Shown: piece by piece, positions 25,374-34,037 of the stretch | How the letters are laid out: each line of letters opens with the position of its first letter | Position numbering within the stretch: the first letter of the stretch is position 1 | Position numbers and translations under genes: made by a program | Origin: Bryobacterales bacterium | GTDB taxonomy: Bacteria > Acidobacteriota > Terriglobia > Bryobacterales > Bryobacteraceae | DNA length: 42,865 nt | Direction of reading: 5' to 3' | Assembly: GCA_003162425.1 (NCBI GenBank) | Contig: PMOK01000321.1 | Coordinates: 2,086 to 44,950, forward strand | The notes under the pieces: model-generated | What the model saw: the letters and a program-made list of their open reading frames with translations, nothing else | The model's database searches: none | What the model was told of the DNA's origin: nothing

Positions 25374-27014
25374 CTATCCGCCCGCCTTGGGCAACTGCAG
25401 CAGGTATTTGCAAATTGCGTCCATCTCCTGCGGCGTGAATTTGTACGGCGGCATCATGCTTCCCGGCGACGTACTTTTCGGATCTACGAAATGTTTCTCC
25501 AGCCACGCGCGATCGCGATGCTGGCCGACACCGTCGAGTGGCGGGCCAATCTTTTTTCCGGCGCCCGCGATCTGATGGCAAGCGTCGCAATGCTTGGATT
25601 GATAGATCAGTGCGCCTTGAACGGCGAAATCGGGCGCCGAGAGTAGCCCTTGTTCGTTCTGGGGCGTCAGCTTCAGCACGAATGCTGATAAAGCGTTCAG
25701 CCCCGCATCGTCCAGCTGCACCGGCGGCATGGAGCTGCCCGGTACAACCTGAGCCGGGTTCTTGAAATGCGGAATCATCCATGCGGCGTCGCGATGCGCC
25801 GGAATCATCTGCGTCAAGTCCGGTCCGATCCCGCGTTTGCCCGCGCCCGGATGGCACGCCTTGCATTTCTCCTTCTGGAAGTAAGCCAAGCCCTGCAATT
25901 CCTCGGGCGTTAATTGCTGCCACGCTTGCAGACTTTCCGCGCCCGGGGCGGTCTCATCGGCTTCGGTAGTTTTGGGCGTCGTTACGATAGCGGCCGTGGT
26001 GAGTCCGGTCCAGGCAATCAAGGCCAGCGCCGCAAAAGTAAACGCGAACGTGCGCTTGCCGAGCCGAACCAGCGGAGCCCGGTCAATGAATGGGATCAGA
26101 AACAGTGTCAGCACCGCGACTCCGGGCAAAACCACGCTGCCGATGGCCTCCAGCGGTCCTTTGAAGAATTTCAGCGTCTGAAACAAGAACAGGAAATACC
26201 ATTCCGGACGCGGGATGAAATTAGTATCAGTAGGATCCGCCAACCTTCCCAGCGGGACCCGCGCGAACACCGCCATCATGAACAAAATCAGAAATGCGAT
26301 CGAGACGCCAACAGTATCCTTGAAGACCTGCTCGGGGAAAAACTTGCGGCGTGGCGCTGTGTCGTTCACCGCCGGTGTCACTCCATGTTTGCGAACCAGA
26401 TAAATGTGGATCCCGATGAGGATCATGGTGAACGGAGGCAGCAGCACCGTGTGCAGCGCATAGAAACGCGAGAACGTAACATTTCCGACGCTGCCCTCGC
26501 CGCCTAGTAATCGCGTCAGGTAAGGGCCGGCTAGCGGGGCTTGCGCAGCGATTTGCGTGGTCACCACGGTTCCCCAATACGCGCGGTTGTCCCACGGCAG
26601 CAAATAGCCGGTCAATCCAAATGCCAGCGTGATTAGCAACAGAACGACGCCCATCATCCAGGTAGCTTCGCGCGGCTTCTTGTAAGAGCCGTACAGGAAT
26701 ACCTGCAACATGTGCAGCACAACAATAATGAGCATCATGCTGGCGCCCCAATGGTGCAGCCCGCGAATCAAGCTGCCGCCGGTTAGCTCCGTCATGATGT
26801 ACTTCACGCTGTTATAGGCTTCGCCGGGCGTAGGTGCGTAATTGAATGCCAGAAGTCCGCCGGTGAATACCTGGATGATGAAAAAGAACACCGCCATGCT
26901 GCCGATCACCTGATGCCAGCCGCTCGACGCCGGAATGTCCTCATAGAGGAAATTCTTGATGGCGGTTTGAATGCCGGTGCGATGCTCCAACCACTCGATG
27001 ATCTTGTTATGCAT
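25374..27014 (-). CDS. Cytochrome b fused to two cytochrome c domains (bc-type complex)
   Basis: This 546-residue protein combines the quinol-oxidising cytochrome b with two C-terminal haem c domains. The b part (about 1-360) has paired haem histidines in LHHWGASMMLIIVVLHML and RFYALHTVLLPPFTMILIGIHIYL, the LLPWDNRAYWGTVV Qo-site loop, and PEWYFLFLFQ, the Qo glutamate motif. The c domains carry CKACH at 384-388 with Met in SSMPP, and CDACH at 476-480 with Met in SMMPPY. Electrons would pass from the Rieske protein to the attached haems c in place of a separate cytochrome c1. ATG 27014 overlaps the last eight bases of the Rieske gene. A longer frame to 27053 lacks family support. Confidence 0.93.
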   Translation of the reverse strand: MHNKIIEWLEHRTGIQTAIKNFLYEDIPASSGWHQVIGSMAVFFFIIQVFTGGLLAFNYAPTPGEAYNSVKYIMTELTGGSLIRGLHHWGASMMLIIVVLHMLQVFLYGSYKKPREATWMMGVVLLLITLAFGLTGYLLPWDNRAYWGTVVTTQIAAQAPLAGPYLTRLLGGEGSVGNVTFSRFYALHTVLLPPFTMILIGIHIYLVRKHGVTPAVNDTAPRRKFFPEQVFKDTVGVSIAFLILFMMAVFARVPLGRLADPTDTNFIPRPEWYFLFLFQTLKFFKGPLEAIGSVVLPGVAVLTLFLIPFIDRAPLVRLGKRTFAFTFAALALIAWTGLTTAAIVTTPKTTEADETAPGAESLQAWQQLTPEELQGLAYFQKEKCKACHPGAGKRGIGPDLTQMIPAHRDAAWMIPHFKNPAQVVPGSSMPPVQLDDAGLNALSAFVLKLTPQNEQGLLSAPDFAVQGALIYQSKHCDACHQIAGAGKKIGPPLDGVGQHRDRAWLEKHFVDPKSTSPGSMMPPYKFTPQEMDAICKYLLQLPKAGG

Positions 27015-27522
27015 GCGGCTCCAACGGCCCAATCTGCAGCCTGCTCCCGTCAACCTTCACTTCATAACGATCTAGCGGTCGAGGCGCGGGGCCGGCCAGA
27101 ACTTTTCCGTCGATGGAAAACGCCGAAGTATGGCAAGGGCAGACAAACGTGTGGCTGGGATCGTCCCAATGATAAGCGCAACCCAGGTGCGTGCATTGCG
27201 GCGCGAACGCGATCACCTGATTGTCCGGCTTCTTCAGAACCCAGGCTGTGGCTTTTTCGCTGGTGACTTTCCAGCCGTCCACGCGAGTGCGCTGGTAGGA
27301 GATTTCCTCCGGCGTGCCGGTGGGAAGACTCGCAAGATCGGCCGCGTCCACCCACTGGCCCTCTTTTGGGATTTTGGGTGGAAAGAGCAGGTAGATGGCA
27401 GCCGGAGCGGCCAGCGCCGCGCCGATCGCAGTCATGATGCCGTAGATAAACTTGATATAAAAGGAACGCCGCGTCGGGGATAGATCGTCGGCCACTTCAT
27501 GCGATTGATGTTGGTCGTCCAT
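27007..27522 (-). CDS. Rieske 2Fe-2S protein of the cytochrome bc complex
   Basis: This 171-residue protein has an N-terminal twin-arginine-like segment (SPTRRSFYIKF) and one membrane helix (about 24-47) that anchors the iron-sulfur head outside the cytoplasmic membrane. Cluster ligands are Cys110 and His112 in CTHLGC and Cys128 and His131 in CPCHTSAF, with Cys115 and Cys130 as the disulfide. It accepts electrons from quinol and passes them to the haems of the partner. ATG 27522 has no Shine-Dalgarno sequence. The predicted promoter would start transcription only about five bases upstream. Confidence 0.95.
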   Translation of the reverse strand: MDDQHQSHEVADDLSPTRRSFYIKFIYGIMTAIGAALAAPAAIYLLFPPKIPKEGQWVDAADLASLPTGTPEEISYQRTRVDGWKVTSEKATAWVLKKPDNQVIAFAPQCTHLGCAYHWDDPSHTFVCPCHTSAFSIDGKVLAGPAPRPLDRYEVKVDGSRLQIGPLEPHA

Positions 27523-27533
27523 TTTTTGTCTTT

Positions 27534-27562
27534 ACTTTACCCTCAACCGTCGACACGGTCAA
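27534..27562 (-). promoter_or_regulatory. Sigma70-type promoter for the Rieske-cytochrome b operon
   Basis: On the minus strand TTGACC (complement of 27557-27562) and TAAAGT (complement of 27534-27539) are exactly 17 bases apart. The inferred start point near 27527 would give an almost leaderless mRNA. The 17-base tandem repeat overlaps the -35 end. Confidence 0.6.
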
Positions 27563-27597
27563 GGCTAACGTTCTCACAAGGCTAACCTTTTCACAAG
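27560..27597. repeat. 17-base tandem repeat in the Rieske/permease divergent region
   Basis: CAAGGCTAACGTTCTCA (27560-27576) is followed directly by CAAGGCTAACCTTTTCA (27577-27593) and the beginning of a third copy (CAAG). The two full copies differ at two positions. It is placed just upstream of the -35 box of the Rieske promoter and 36 bases before the divergent permease gene, as expected of a regulator site. Confidence 0.7.
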
Positions 27598-27632
27598 TCT
27601 CGCGTCTAGGAGCTAGGCTTGCGGTAGCTACA

Positions 27633-30092
27633 ATGGAACGACTCATTCAGGACATCCGTTATTCCTGGCGCACGCTCTGGAAATCGCCGGGCTTTACGCT
27701 GGTCGCGCTCCTCACGCTGGCGCTCGGCATTGGAGCGAATTCGAGCATCTTCAGCGTCATCAATGCCGCTTTGCTCAAGGATCTTCCGTACCCGAAGCAG
27801 GACCAATTGGTCCTGCTGTTTGAGCGGGGAGTGGTGAAGGAAAGCAGCGGGCCGGGTCCCGCAGCACTCGCCAATTTCCTGGACTGGCAGGCGCAAAGCC
27901 ACAGCTTCGCGGCGATGGCCGCCGAACGCGAGAATCAGTTCAACCTGGGTGGCGCCGAGCGCGGCTTCATGCCGGAACGAATCGAGGGCGCCATCTGCTC
28001 GTGGAGTTTGTTCCCGACCCTCGGCGTCCAACCTTTGCTGGGCCGGCCATTCACTCGCGAGGAGGACAAGCACGGAGCGCGAGCCGTAGTCGTCATCAGC
28101 TACGGTTTGTGGCAGCGCAGGTTCGGCGGGTCGCGCGATGTCCTGAATCGCCAGATCCGCTTGGATAGTGAGAACTACGACATCGTGGGCGTGATGCCGC
28201 GCGGGTTCGCCTATCCCGAGCGCAAAGTGGATGTCTGGGCGCCCGTGCAACATGTCTTGGACGAGGGGACAATCACTAGCCGAGGCAGCCACCAGTTTTA
28301 TGTGATTGCCCGCATTCGGGACGGGGTCAGCCGCCAGCAGGCCCTTGCTGAATTAGACGCCGTCGCCCACCAGGTGTACACTGCGCATCCAGGAGAGTTG
28401 ATCGGACGCGGCGCTGCCATGCGGCCGTTGTCGGAAGAGGGAAGCCGGGATAGCAAGACCGCGTTGCTGGTGCTGTTTGGCGCCGTCGGCTGCTTGTTGC
28501 TGATTGCCTGCGTGAACATCGCCAACCTGCTTCTGGCGCGAGGATCGGAACGCCGGCGCGAGATGTCCATCCGTGCAGCTCTGGGCGCAGGACGGGCACG
28601 GTTGCAAGGTCAATTGCTCACCGAAAGCGTGCTTCTTTCGTTGCTGGGAGCCGCGGTGGGTCTCGTATTGGCTTACGGATTCACCACTTTTCTGGCTACG
28701 CGCGCGCCGGTGCTTCTCCAGCGCAGCGACATCGACACTACCGCCGAGATCGGACTGGATATCTGGGTGTTTCTGTTTACGGCCGGCGTAGCCCTGTTAA
28801 CGGGTCTGGCCACCGGCTTGGTCCCAGCGTGGCAAGCCGCACGAACCGACTTGACGGCCGGCTTGAAGGAAAGCGGGCGTTCATCCACGGCCAACCGCTC
28901 GCAACGCCGCTTCCGTGGCGCGCTCGTGATGGTAGAGGTCGCGCTCTCAGTGGTTCTATTGGTGGCCGCCGCGCTGCTACTGCGAAGCTTCGGCGAATTG
29001 CGGGATGTGAATCCAGGCGTCAATATCGACAGAGTTCTAACCGCTGGTTTGTCTCTGCCCGAGGCTCGTTATGCAAAACGCGAACAGGTGTCCGCATTCG
29101 CGCGCCAAGTGGTGGATCGCCTGCAGAGCTTGCCGGGCGTGCGCTCAGCGGGTTTGGTTTCGTGCCTGCCGGTAGGCGGCTACTGCGGTGACCGCATCTT
29201 CAATATCGATGGCAGGCCACAACCGCCCGGCGAGTTTGTGTATGCGCTGTACCGCGTGGTTAGTCCCGGCTACTTCGCCGCCGCGGGCATCCCTCTCCTG
29301 GCGGGCCGAACGCTCAACCAGCAAGACAATATCGGTTTTGACGATGAACATCCACGAGACAGCGCGGTGGTAATCAGTCAATCCATGGCTCGAAAATTCT
29401 GGCCCAACCACGATGCCCTCGACCAACGAATTCGTTTCGGTGACGAAAAGGGACCGCACTATCGGGTGGTCGGCATTGTAGGCGACGTTCGGATCCGCCT
29501 CGATGAGGATCCCCAACCGGCCCTGTACACGTCTTTGTACGAAGGCTCTGAGACAGATTTCCACGCCCTGATTCACACCTTGGGTGACCCGGTGGCGATT
29601 GCAGGCGCGGTGCGTCAAGCGATCAGCGGCCTCGACCCGGACATTCCAGCCTTTGAGATCAGGACCATGGCCAGCGTTCTGGACGAATCCGCCGCGCGGC
29701 GCGAGTTCACGGCGTTCTTGCTGGGGATGTTCGCAGCGTTGGCGCTCGCCCTCGCCGCGGTCGGGCTCTACGGAGTTCTCTCCTACGCAGTCGCGCAACG
29801 CACGGCCGAGATCGGCATTCGGATGGCGCTGGGAGCCGCGCATTCCCAGGTTCGCCGCCTGGTGTTGCTCGAAGGAATGCGGCCTGCGCTGGCTGGTGTG
29901 ATTCTGGGCATCATCGGCGCTGCCTGGGCCACGCAGTTTTTGCGAACGCTGTTGTTTGGCGTCAGCACACGCGATCCAGCGACATTTATTGCGGTACCAG
30001 TATTGCTGCTCTCAGTGGCGATAGCAGCTTGCGCGATCCCAGCCTGGCGCGCCACCCGCGTGGATCCGGCCACGGCGTTGCGGAGCGAGTAG
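27633..30092 (+). CDS. ADOP-type MacB/FtsX-like permease
   Basis: This 819-residue permease follows the acidobacterial duplicated orphan permease (ADOP) layout. A first transmembrane helix in WKSPGFTLVALLTLALGIGANSSIFSVINAALL leads into a large periplasmic MacB-type core domain (about 60-250), three helices (LFGAVGCLLLIACVNIANLLLARG and following), a second such helix and periplasmic domain, and the last three FtsX helices ending PAWRATRVDPATALRSE. It lacks a fused ATPase and there is no ATPase gene nearby. It also lacks the N-terminal regulatory extension found in the 34038 gene. Likely function is mechanotransmission or export with a distant MacB-like ATPase; the substrate is unknown. It is convergent with the next permease, four bases apart. 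Confidence 0.9.
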   Translation: MERLIQDIRYSWRTLWKSPGFTLVALLTLALGIGANSSIFSVINAALLKDLPYPKQDQLVLLFERGVVKESSGPGPAALANFLDWQAQSHSFAAMAAERENQFNLGGAERGFMPERIEGAICSWSLFPTLGVQPLLGRPFTREEDKHGARAVVVISYGLWQRRFGGSRDVLNRQIRLDSENYDIVGVMPRGFAYPERKVDVWAPVQHVLDEGTITSRGSHQFYVIARIRDGVSRQQALAELDAVAHQVYTAHPGELIGRGAAMRPLSEEGSRDSKTALLVLFGAVGCLLLIACVNIANLLLARGSERRREMSIRAALGAGRARLQGQLLTESVLLSLLGAAVGLVLAYGFTTFLATRAPVLLQRSDIDTTAEIGLDIWVFLFTAGVALLTGLATGLVPAWQAARTDLTAGLKESGRSSTANRSQRRFRGALVMVEVALSVVLLVAAALLLRSFGELRDVNPGVNIDRVLTAGLSLPEARYAKREQVSAFARQVVDRLQSLPGVRSAGLVSCLPVGGYCGDRIFNIDGRPQPPGEFVYALYRVVSPGYFAAAGIPLLAGRTLNQQDNIGFDDEHPRDSAVVISQSMARKFWPNHDALDQRIRFGDEKGPHYRVVGIVGDVRIRLDEDPQPALYTSLYEGSETDFHALIHTLGDPVAIAGAVRQAISGLDPDIPAFEIRTMASVLDESAARREFTAFLLGMFAALALALAAVGLYGVLSYAVAQRTAEIGIRMALGAAHSQVRRLVLLEGMRPALAGVILGIIGAAWATQFLRTLLFGVSTRDPATFIAVPVLLLSVAIAACAIPAWRATRVDPATALRSE

Positions 30093-30096
30093 CCGG

Positions 30097-32559
30097 CTAT
30101 TCAGAACGCAGCGCCTGCATCGGATCTATGCGCGATGCCCGGCGCGCCGGAATCCAACAGGCGCTTAGCATCACCAGCACCAGGAATATCGAGATAACGG
30201 CGAAACCCCCAGGGTCACTTCCGTCAATACCTGCGAGATAGCGTCGCACCAGGCTATTAAATCCAATCGCGGCGGGAACTCCCACCGCAATCCCGGCCAA
30301 TGCCAGCAGCAAGCCTTGCTTGACCACCAGCGCAGCTACCGAGCTTCGATTCGCGCCCAATGCGATGCGAATGCCAACTTCGCGCGTCCGCTGCGCAACC
30401 GATTGCGCGATGACAGCATACAGGCCGACCGCGGCCAGCAGAAGCGCCATGAAGCTGAATGCACCGATCCAGCTCGCGGCCATGCGCTGCTGCCACAACG
30501 AATCCGCGGAATGCTGTGCGCCCGTTTCGGCGGCATAGACCGCCACATTCTTGTCTGTCGCAGCCACCGCGCGTTGAATCATCGCGATTCCGTCTCGATT
30601 GCCTGCGGTTCGAACCACCACACGCACGCGTCCGTCGTATTCTTGAGCGAGTGGAACGTACATCAGCAGCGGCGCCTCACTGGTCAATGCGAGATGCCGC
30701 ACATCCCTCGCAACACCGATCACTTCAAACGGTGGCCGTCGCGGCCCGGCCCACAGTGGATAGGCGATCCGCTGGCCGATGGGATTCTCACCCGGCCACA
30801 TTTTTTGCGCTACCTGGTGGCTGACGATCACCACCCCTGGCGCACCCACGCGGTCGCGATCCGTGAAATCGCGCCCCTCAAGAAGCGGAACGCGAAGCGT
30901 CCTGAAATAATTCGGCGAGACGCGATTGATGTTGACGCGTAAGCCGATTTCGAATTCATGACCTTGCAGCACGTCCTGTGGCGGCTCCTGTCCCGGATGA
31001 AAAATGGAGACAGCGCCGGGCCATTCGGTGGGCGGGATCGAGAAAGCCAGACTCCCGGAAACAATGCCCCGCATCGCGTTTAGCCGGTCGAGCACCTCCC
31101 GATAGAACGCCTGGCCGCGCTCTTCGGAATACCGTTCGAGATTCAAATCGACGGCGGCCATCGCGATATTATTCGAGTCAAAGCCCGCGTCAGCTGTCGC
31201 GATCCGATGGAGACCGCGCAACAGCAGGCCGGCCCCGCTCAGAAGCACGAGAGAAAGAGCCACCTGCCCGGCTACCAGCACCGATCGCAGCCGCGTGCCG
31301 CGAAAGCCCGACCCTGGCAGTCCGCTCTTGAGCGAATTTGTCAGATCCACCTTCAAAGATTGCATCGCGGGCGCCAGGGCCACTAGCAAACCTGTCGCCA
31401 TAGTGGCGAGCAGTGTAAACGCGAGCACCATTCCGTTGATACCGGCTCCCGCGTGATGTACTAACGATGTCGCCGTGCCCTGGCTGGAAGCAACGACTGC
31501 CTGAGTGGCCCACGCGGCCAACAACACGCCGATCGCGCCAGCAATCAAAGCCAGCACCGAACCTTCGGTGAGAAGTTGGCACACAATGCGCTTTCGCGTT
31601 GCGCCGGTGGCCAGTCGTATTGCCATTTCGCGCGTTCGGCCCATGGCGCGCAACAGCAGCATTCCCGCCACATTTGCGCAAGCAATCAGCAGCAGCAGTG
31701 CCACGGCGCCTGAAAGCAGCGCGAGCAAACCGCCCACTTCAGCCCGATCGTCTGGGTACATCCCCACACCGGCGGCGGCCGCGGCTGTTCGTTTGCCGTT
31801 GGTGAGCGGATAGGCGTGGGCGAGCTGAGTGGCGATCGTCCGTATTTCCACGTCTGCCTGCCGTGCATCGACGCCAGGCTTCAAACGCCCAAATAGCGAC
31901 AACCATCCTGAGCTGCGGTTCTCGAAAATGCCGCTCGATAGCCTGGAGAACGTCCGCGGCTGCGTCCGAACCGGCACCCAAACTTCAAACGGAAGCGAAA
32001 CGACGGTCCCCCGGAATCCCTTATCCGCGACGCCGACGACCGTAAACGGATAACCGTTCAACTCCACTTTTGCGCCGATCGCACTGGCGCTCGCGCCAAA
32101 TTTTCGCTGCCACAGGCTATAACTGATCACGGCGGCCGAATCATCATCTTCTACAAGCAACCGTCCCGCCGCGGGCCGCACTCCAAGCACGGCGAAGTAA
32201 TTGACGGTAACCAGGTCGCCGATCAGACGCTCGGGCGTCCCGGAATTGAAGCTTAGCGCGACTGCGGAATGCGCCGCGAGACCAGCCAGGGATTGATTCC
32301 GGTCGCGGTAATCGCGATAGTCCGGGTAGCCCATGTTGTCGAACGTTTGGCCGTTCTGGACGCGATACAGCGATAACAATCTGTCGGGTTCGCTGATGCC
32401 GGGCAGCGGCCGCAACAGGATGGCGCTGACCACGCTGAAGACTGCCGTGTTGGCGGCGATACCTAGCGCAAGTGTGGCCAGGATTATTGCAGTGAAGCCA
32501 GGACTTTTGGCGAACATCCGGAACGTGTACCGCAGATCCCGCCAAAGATTATCGAGCAT
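30097..32559 (-). CDS. ADOP-type MacB/FtsX-like permease
   Basis: This 820-residue protein has the same architecture as its neighbour: FAKSPGFTAIILATLALGIAANTAVFSVVSAILLRPLP, a periplasmic core, the central helices beginning GAVALLLLIACANVAGMLLLRA, a second core domain, and the C-terminal triad with VAQRTREVGIRIALGANRSSV and PARRASRIDPMQALRSE. Sequence divergence from the 27633 gene is large enough that this is not a recent duplication. ATG 32559 has AGGAAGG five bases upstream. No ATPase or PadR gene adjoins it on its own strand. Confidence 0.9.
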   Translation of the reverse strand: MLDNLWRDLRYTFRMFAKSPGFTAIILATLALGIAANTAVFSVVSAILLRPLPGISEPDRLLSLYRVQNGQTFDNMGYPDYRDYRDRNQSLAGLAAHSAVALSFNSGTPERLIGDLVTVNYFAVLGVRPAAGRLLVEDDDSAAVISYSLWQRKFGASASAIGAKVELNGYPFTVVGVADKGFRGTVVSLPFEVWVPVRTQPRTFSRLSSGIFENRSSGWLSLFGRLKPGVDARQADVEIRTIATQLAHAYPLTNGKRTAAAAAGVGMYPDDRAEVGGLLALLSGAVALLLLIACANVAGMLLLRAMGRTREMAIRLATGATRKRIVCQLLTEGSVLALIAGAIGVLLAAWATQAVVASSQGTATSLVHHAGAGINGMVLAFTLLATMATGLLVALAPAMQSLKVDLTNSLKSGLPGSGFRGTRLRSVLVAGQVALSLVLLSGAGLLLRGLHRIATADAGFDSNNIAMAAVDLNLERYSEERGQAFYREVLDRLNAMRGIVSGSLAFSIPPTEWPGAVSIFHPGQEPPQDVLQGHEFEIGLRVNINRVSPNYFRTLRVPLLEGRDFTDRDRVGAPGVVIVSHQVAQKMWPGENPIGQRIAYPLWAGPRRPPFEVIGVARDVRHLALTSEAPLLMYVPLAQEYDGRVRVVVRTAGNRDGIAMIQRAVAATDKNVAVYAAETGAQHSADSLWQQRMAASWIGAFSFMALLLAAVGLYAVIAQSVAQRTREVGIRIALGANRSSVAALVVKQGLLLALAGIAVGVPAAIGFNSLVRRYLAGIDGSDPGGFAVISIFLVLVMLSACWIPARRASRIDPMQALRSE

Positions 32560-32624
32560 GGAAGCCTTCCTGGTGGGAAGACGCGCACGGGAGAAGAGCG
32601 TTAACCATCCGTTACGATAAGAGC

Positions 32625-33014
32625 GTGAAGAAGCTGGTCCAGATCATGTGGATCCCGGTTCTCGTAACCACGCTGTACGTCGGTTGGGTTCTGTGGCAAC
32701 GGCACATCACTCAATCAGCAGTGCCGCGTAAGGCTGTAGAAACCGATCCGCTCGCCAAATATGGCGGTCAGGTTGAGATTGTCCAGTTCTACTCAGGCAA
32801 CGGCGCCATCGTGCACGGCGGAAAGACTCAGCTTTGCTACGGCGCGGTGAACGCCAAAGAGGTAAGGCTGGATCCGCCGGTTGAGAAGGTATGGCCTTCC
32901 CTGAGCCGCTGCTTCGACGTTACGCCGGCCAAAACTACGCATTACACGCTAACCGCCGAAGGCGCGGACCACAAGCCAGTCACGGCATCGCTTGATATTA
33001 CGGTGCAACGCTAG
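32625..33014 (+). CDS. Membrane-anchored small protein with Ig-like domain, unknown function
   Basis: This 129-residue protein has an N-terminal hydrophobic segment (MWIPVLVTTLYVGWVLWQR) that serves as anchor or signal. The remainder looks like an all-beta sandwich (GAIVHGGKTQLCYGAVNAKEVRLDPPVEKV, TTHYTLTAEGADHKPVTASLDITV), as in bacterial Ig-like folds, with two cysteines. The start is GTG 32625. It lies between a divergent permease and a perfect palindrome whose left arm begins at its stop codon. The function is unknown. Confidence 0.7.
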   Translation: MKKLVQIMWIPVLVTTLYVGWVLWQRHITQSAVPRKAVETDPLAKYGGQVEIVQFYSGNGAIVHGGKTQLCYGAVNAKEVRLDPPVEKVWPSLSRCFDVTPAKTTHYTLTAEGADHKPVTASLDITVQR

Positions 33015-33107
33015 CACCGTCCCCTTGCTCACGCGCGGGGCTACATCGACTCATGTTATGCCGACCCGTCCGATTTGTAGCCCCGCGCGTGAGCAAGGGG
33101 ACGGTGC
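33014..33107. repeat. Perfect 31-base inverted repeat
   Basis: The arms 33014-33044 and 33077-33107 are exact reverse complements, and one more pair (33045 with 33076) extends the stem to 32. The enclosed loop is 30 bases. The left arm starts on the last base of the preceding stop codon. Twenty-five bases of it recur at 8627-8651. Such exact arms imply recent insertion or selection for pairing. No T-run follows either arm. Confidence 0.9.
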
Positions 33108-33120
33108 CAGAATATTGGCT

Positions 33121-33630
33121 ATGCGCACCCTGACCAACTTCATCCTGAGCGCGGTGTTATTCAGCGCTCTGCCGCTTTGGTGTCAAAGCACCGCCGATAC
33201 TTCCTGGAAGAAACTCGAATTTCTGCAGGGCAAATGGACCGGAGTCGCGGGCGAAAAAGACACGCCGCAAGGCGCCGGTCAGGGCGGCTTCTCCTTCGAA
33301 CCGGAATTGAATCGTAAAATAATCGTGCGCCGCAATCATGCCGGGTATAACTCCGGGGCGCAGCACGATGACCTGATGGTGATTTATCTCGATGCGCCGA
33401 ATGATTCGCCGCGCGCTATTTATTTCGATACTGAAGGGCACGTCATCCGCTACAACCTGACCTTCCCCGCCACCAACAAAGCAGTCTTCGAATCGGACGG
33501 GACCCAGCCCGGCCCGCGCTTTCGATTGTCCTATTCCCTCGACGGACCCTCGCTCAACGGCAAGTTTGAAGTGGCGCCGCCTGGCTCTGAATACAAACCC
33601 TATTTGAGTTGGATCGCCAAGAAAGACTGA
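33121..33630 (+). CDS. Secreted protein, DUF1579-like lipocalin fold, unknown function
   Basis: This 169-residue protein begins with a signal peptide (MRTLTNFILSAVLFSALPLWCQ) and then shows KLEFLQGKWTGVAGEKD, the FLxGxW start of small beta-barrel proteins of the DUF1579 or fatty-acid-binding-like type. Later strands are RKIIVRRNHAGYN, MVIYLDAPNDSPRAIYFD and RFRLSYSLDGPSLNGKFE. Similar proteins are frequent in Acidobacteria with no known role. The longer frame from 32992 runs through the palindrome and is not used. There is no obvious operon partner; the PadR promoter follows directly. Confidence 0.8.
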   Translation: MRTLTNFILSAVLFSALPLWCQSTADTSWKKLEFLQGKWTGVAGEKDTPQGAGQGGFSFEPELNRKIIVRRNHAGYNSGAQHDDLMVIYLDAPNDSPRAIYFDTEGHVIRYNLTFPATNKAVFESDGTQPGPRFRLSYSLDGPSLNGKFEVAPPGSEYKPYLSWIAKKD

Positions 33631-33637
33631 TCTCCCC

Positions 33638-33683
33638 TTGTCAAACTAGGAGAGATGCGCTATACTCCTAGCTAGACTAGGAG
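33638..33683 (+). promoter_or_regulatory. PadR promoter with three overlapping CTAGGAG operator heptamers
   Basis: TTGTCA (33638-33643) and TATACT (33661-33666) are 17 bases apart, a near-consensus sigma70 promoter. The heptamer CTAGGAG occurs at 33646-33652 in the spacer, inverted at 33665-33671 across the -10, and again at 33677-33683 near the start point and ribosome site. This is the expected layout of an autoregulated PadR operator. Confidence 0.8.
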
Positions 33684-33694
33684 ACGCCCAGAAC

Positions 33695-34036
33695 GTGGGT
33701 AAAACCGCAGACCTGCTCCCCGGAACGCTCGACATGCTGATCCTCAAGGCGGTTTCCTTGAAACCGCTGCATGGATATGGCGTGTTGCTTCGCATTCAAC
33801 AGATCTCGGGCGACGCGCTTGAAATTCCACAAGGATCCTTGTATCCGGCGCTCTACCGGCTGGAACATCAGGACCTCATCGTGGCCGAATGGGGACAAAC
33901 CGAGAACAATCGCCGGGCCAAGTACTACACCTTGACTTCCGCGGGGCGTCGCCGCCTGCGTGAGGAAACGGCCGGCTGGAACCGCCTCGCGTCTGCGATC
34001 GCTTCGGCCTTGAATACAAAGCCGGAGGAGGTGTGA
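33695..34036 (+). CDS. PadR-family transcriptional regulator
   Basis: This 113-residue winged-helix protein has the PadR N-terminal domain: LLPGTLDMLILKAVSLKPLHGYGVLLRIQQISGD, recognition region IPQGSLYPALYRLEHQDLI, and wing RRAKYYTLTSAGRRRL, then a short dimerisation helix. The start is GTG 33695, 11 bases after a GGAG that is also part of the third operator heptamer. The downstream permease starts two bases after its stop, the standard PadR-ADOP pairing in Acidobacteria. It probably represses itself and the permease until a ligand or stress releases it. Confidence 0.95.
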   Translation: MGKTADLLPGTLDMLILKAVSLKPLHGYGVLLRIQQISGDALEIPQGSLYPALYRLEHQDLIVAEWGQTENNRRAKYYTLTSAGRRRLREETAGWNRLASAIASALNTKPEEV

Positions 34037-34037
34037 C

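Noticed and set aside
27560..27597. CRISPR repeats
   Set aside because: The units are directly adjacent without spacers and there are no cas genes.
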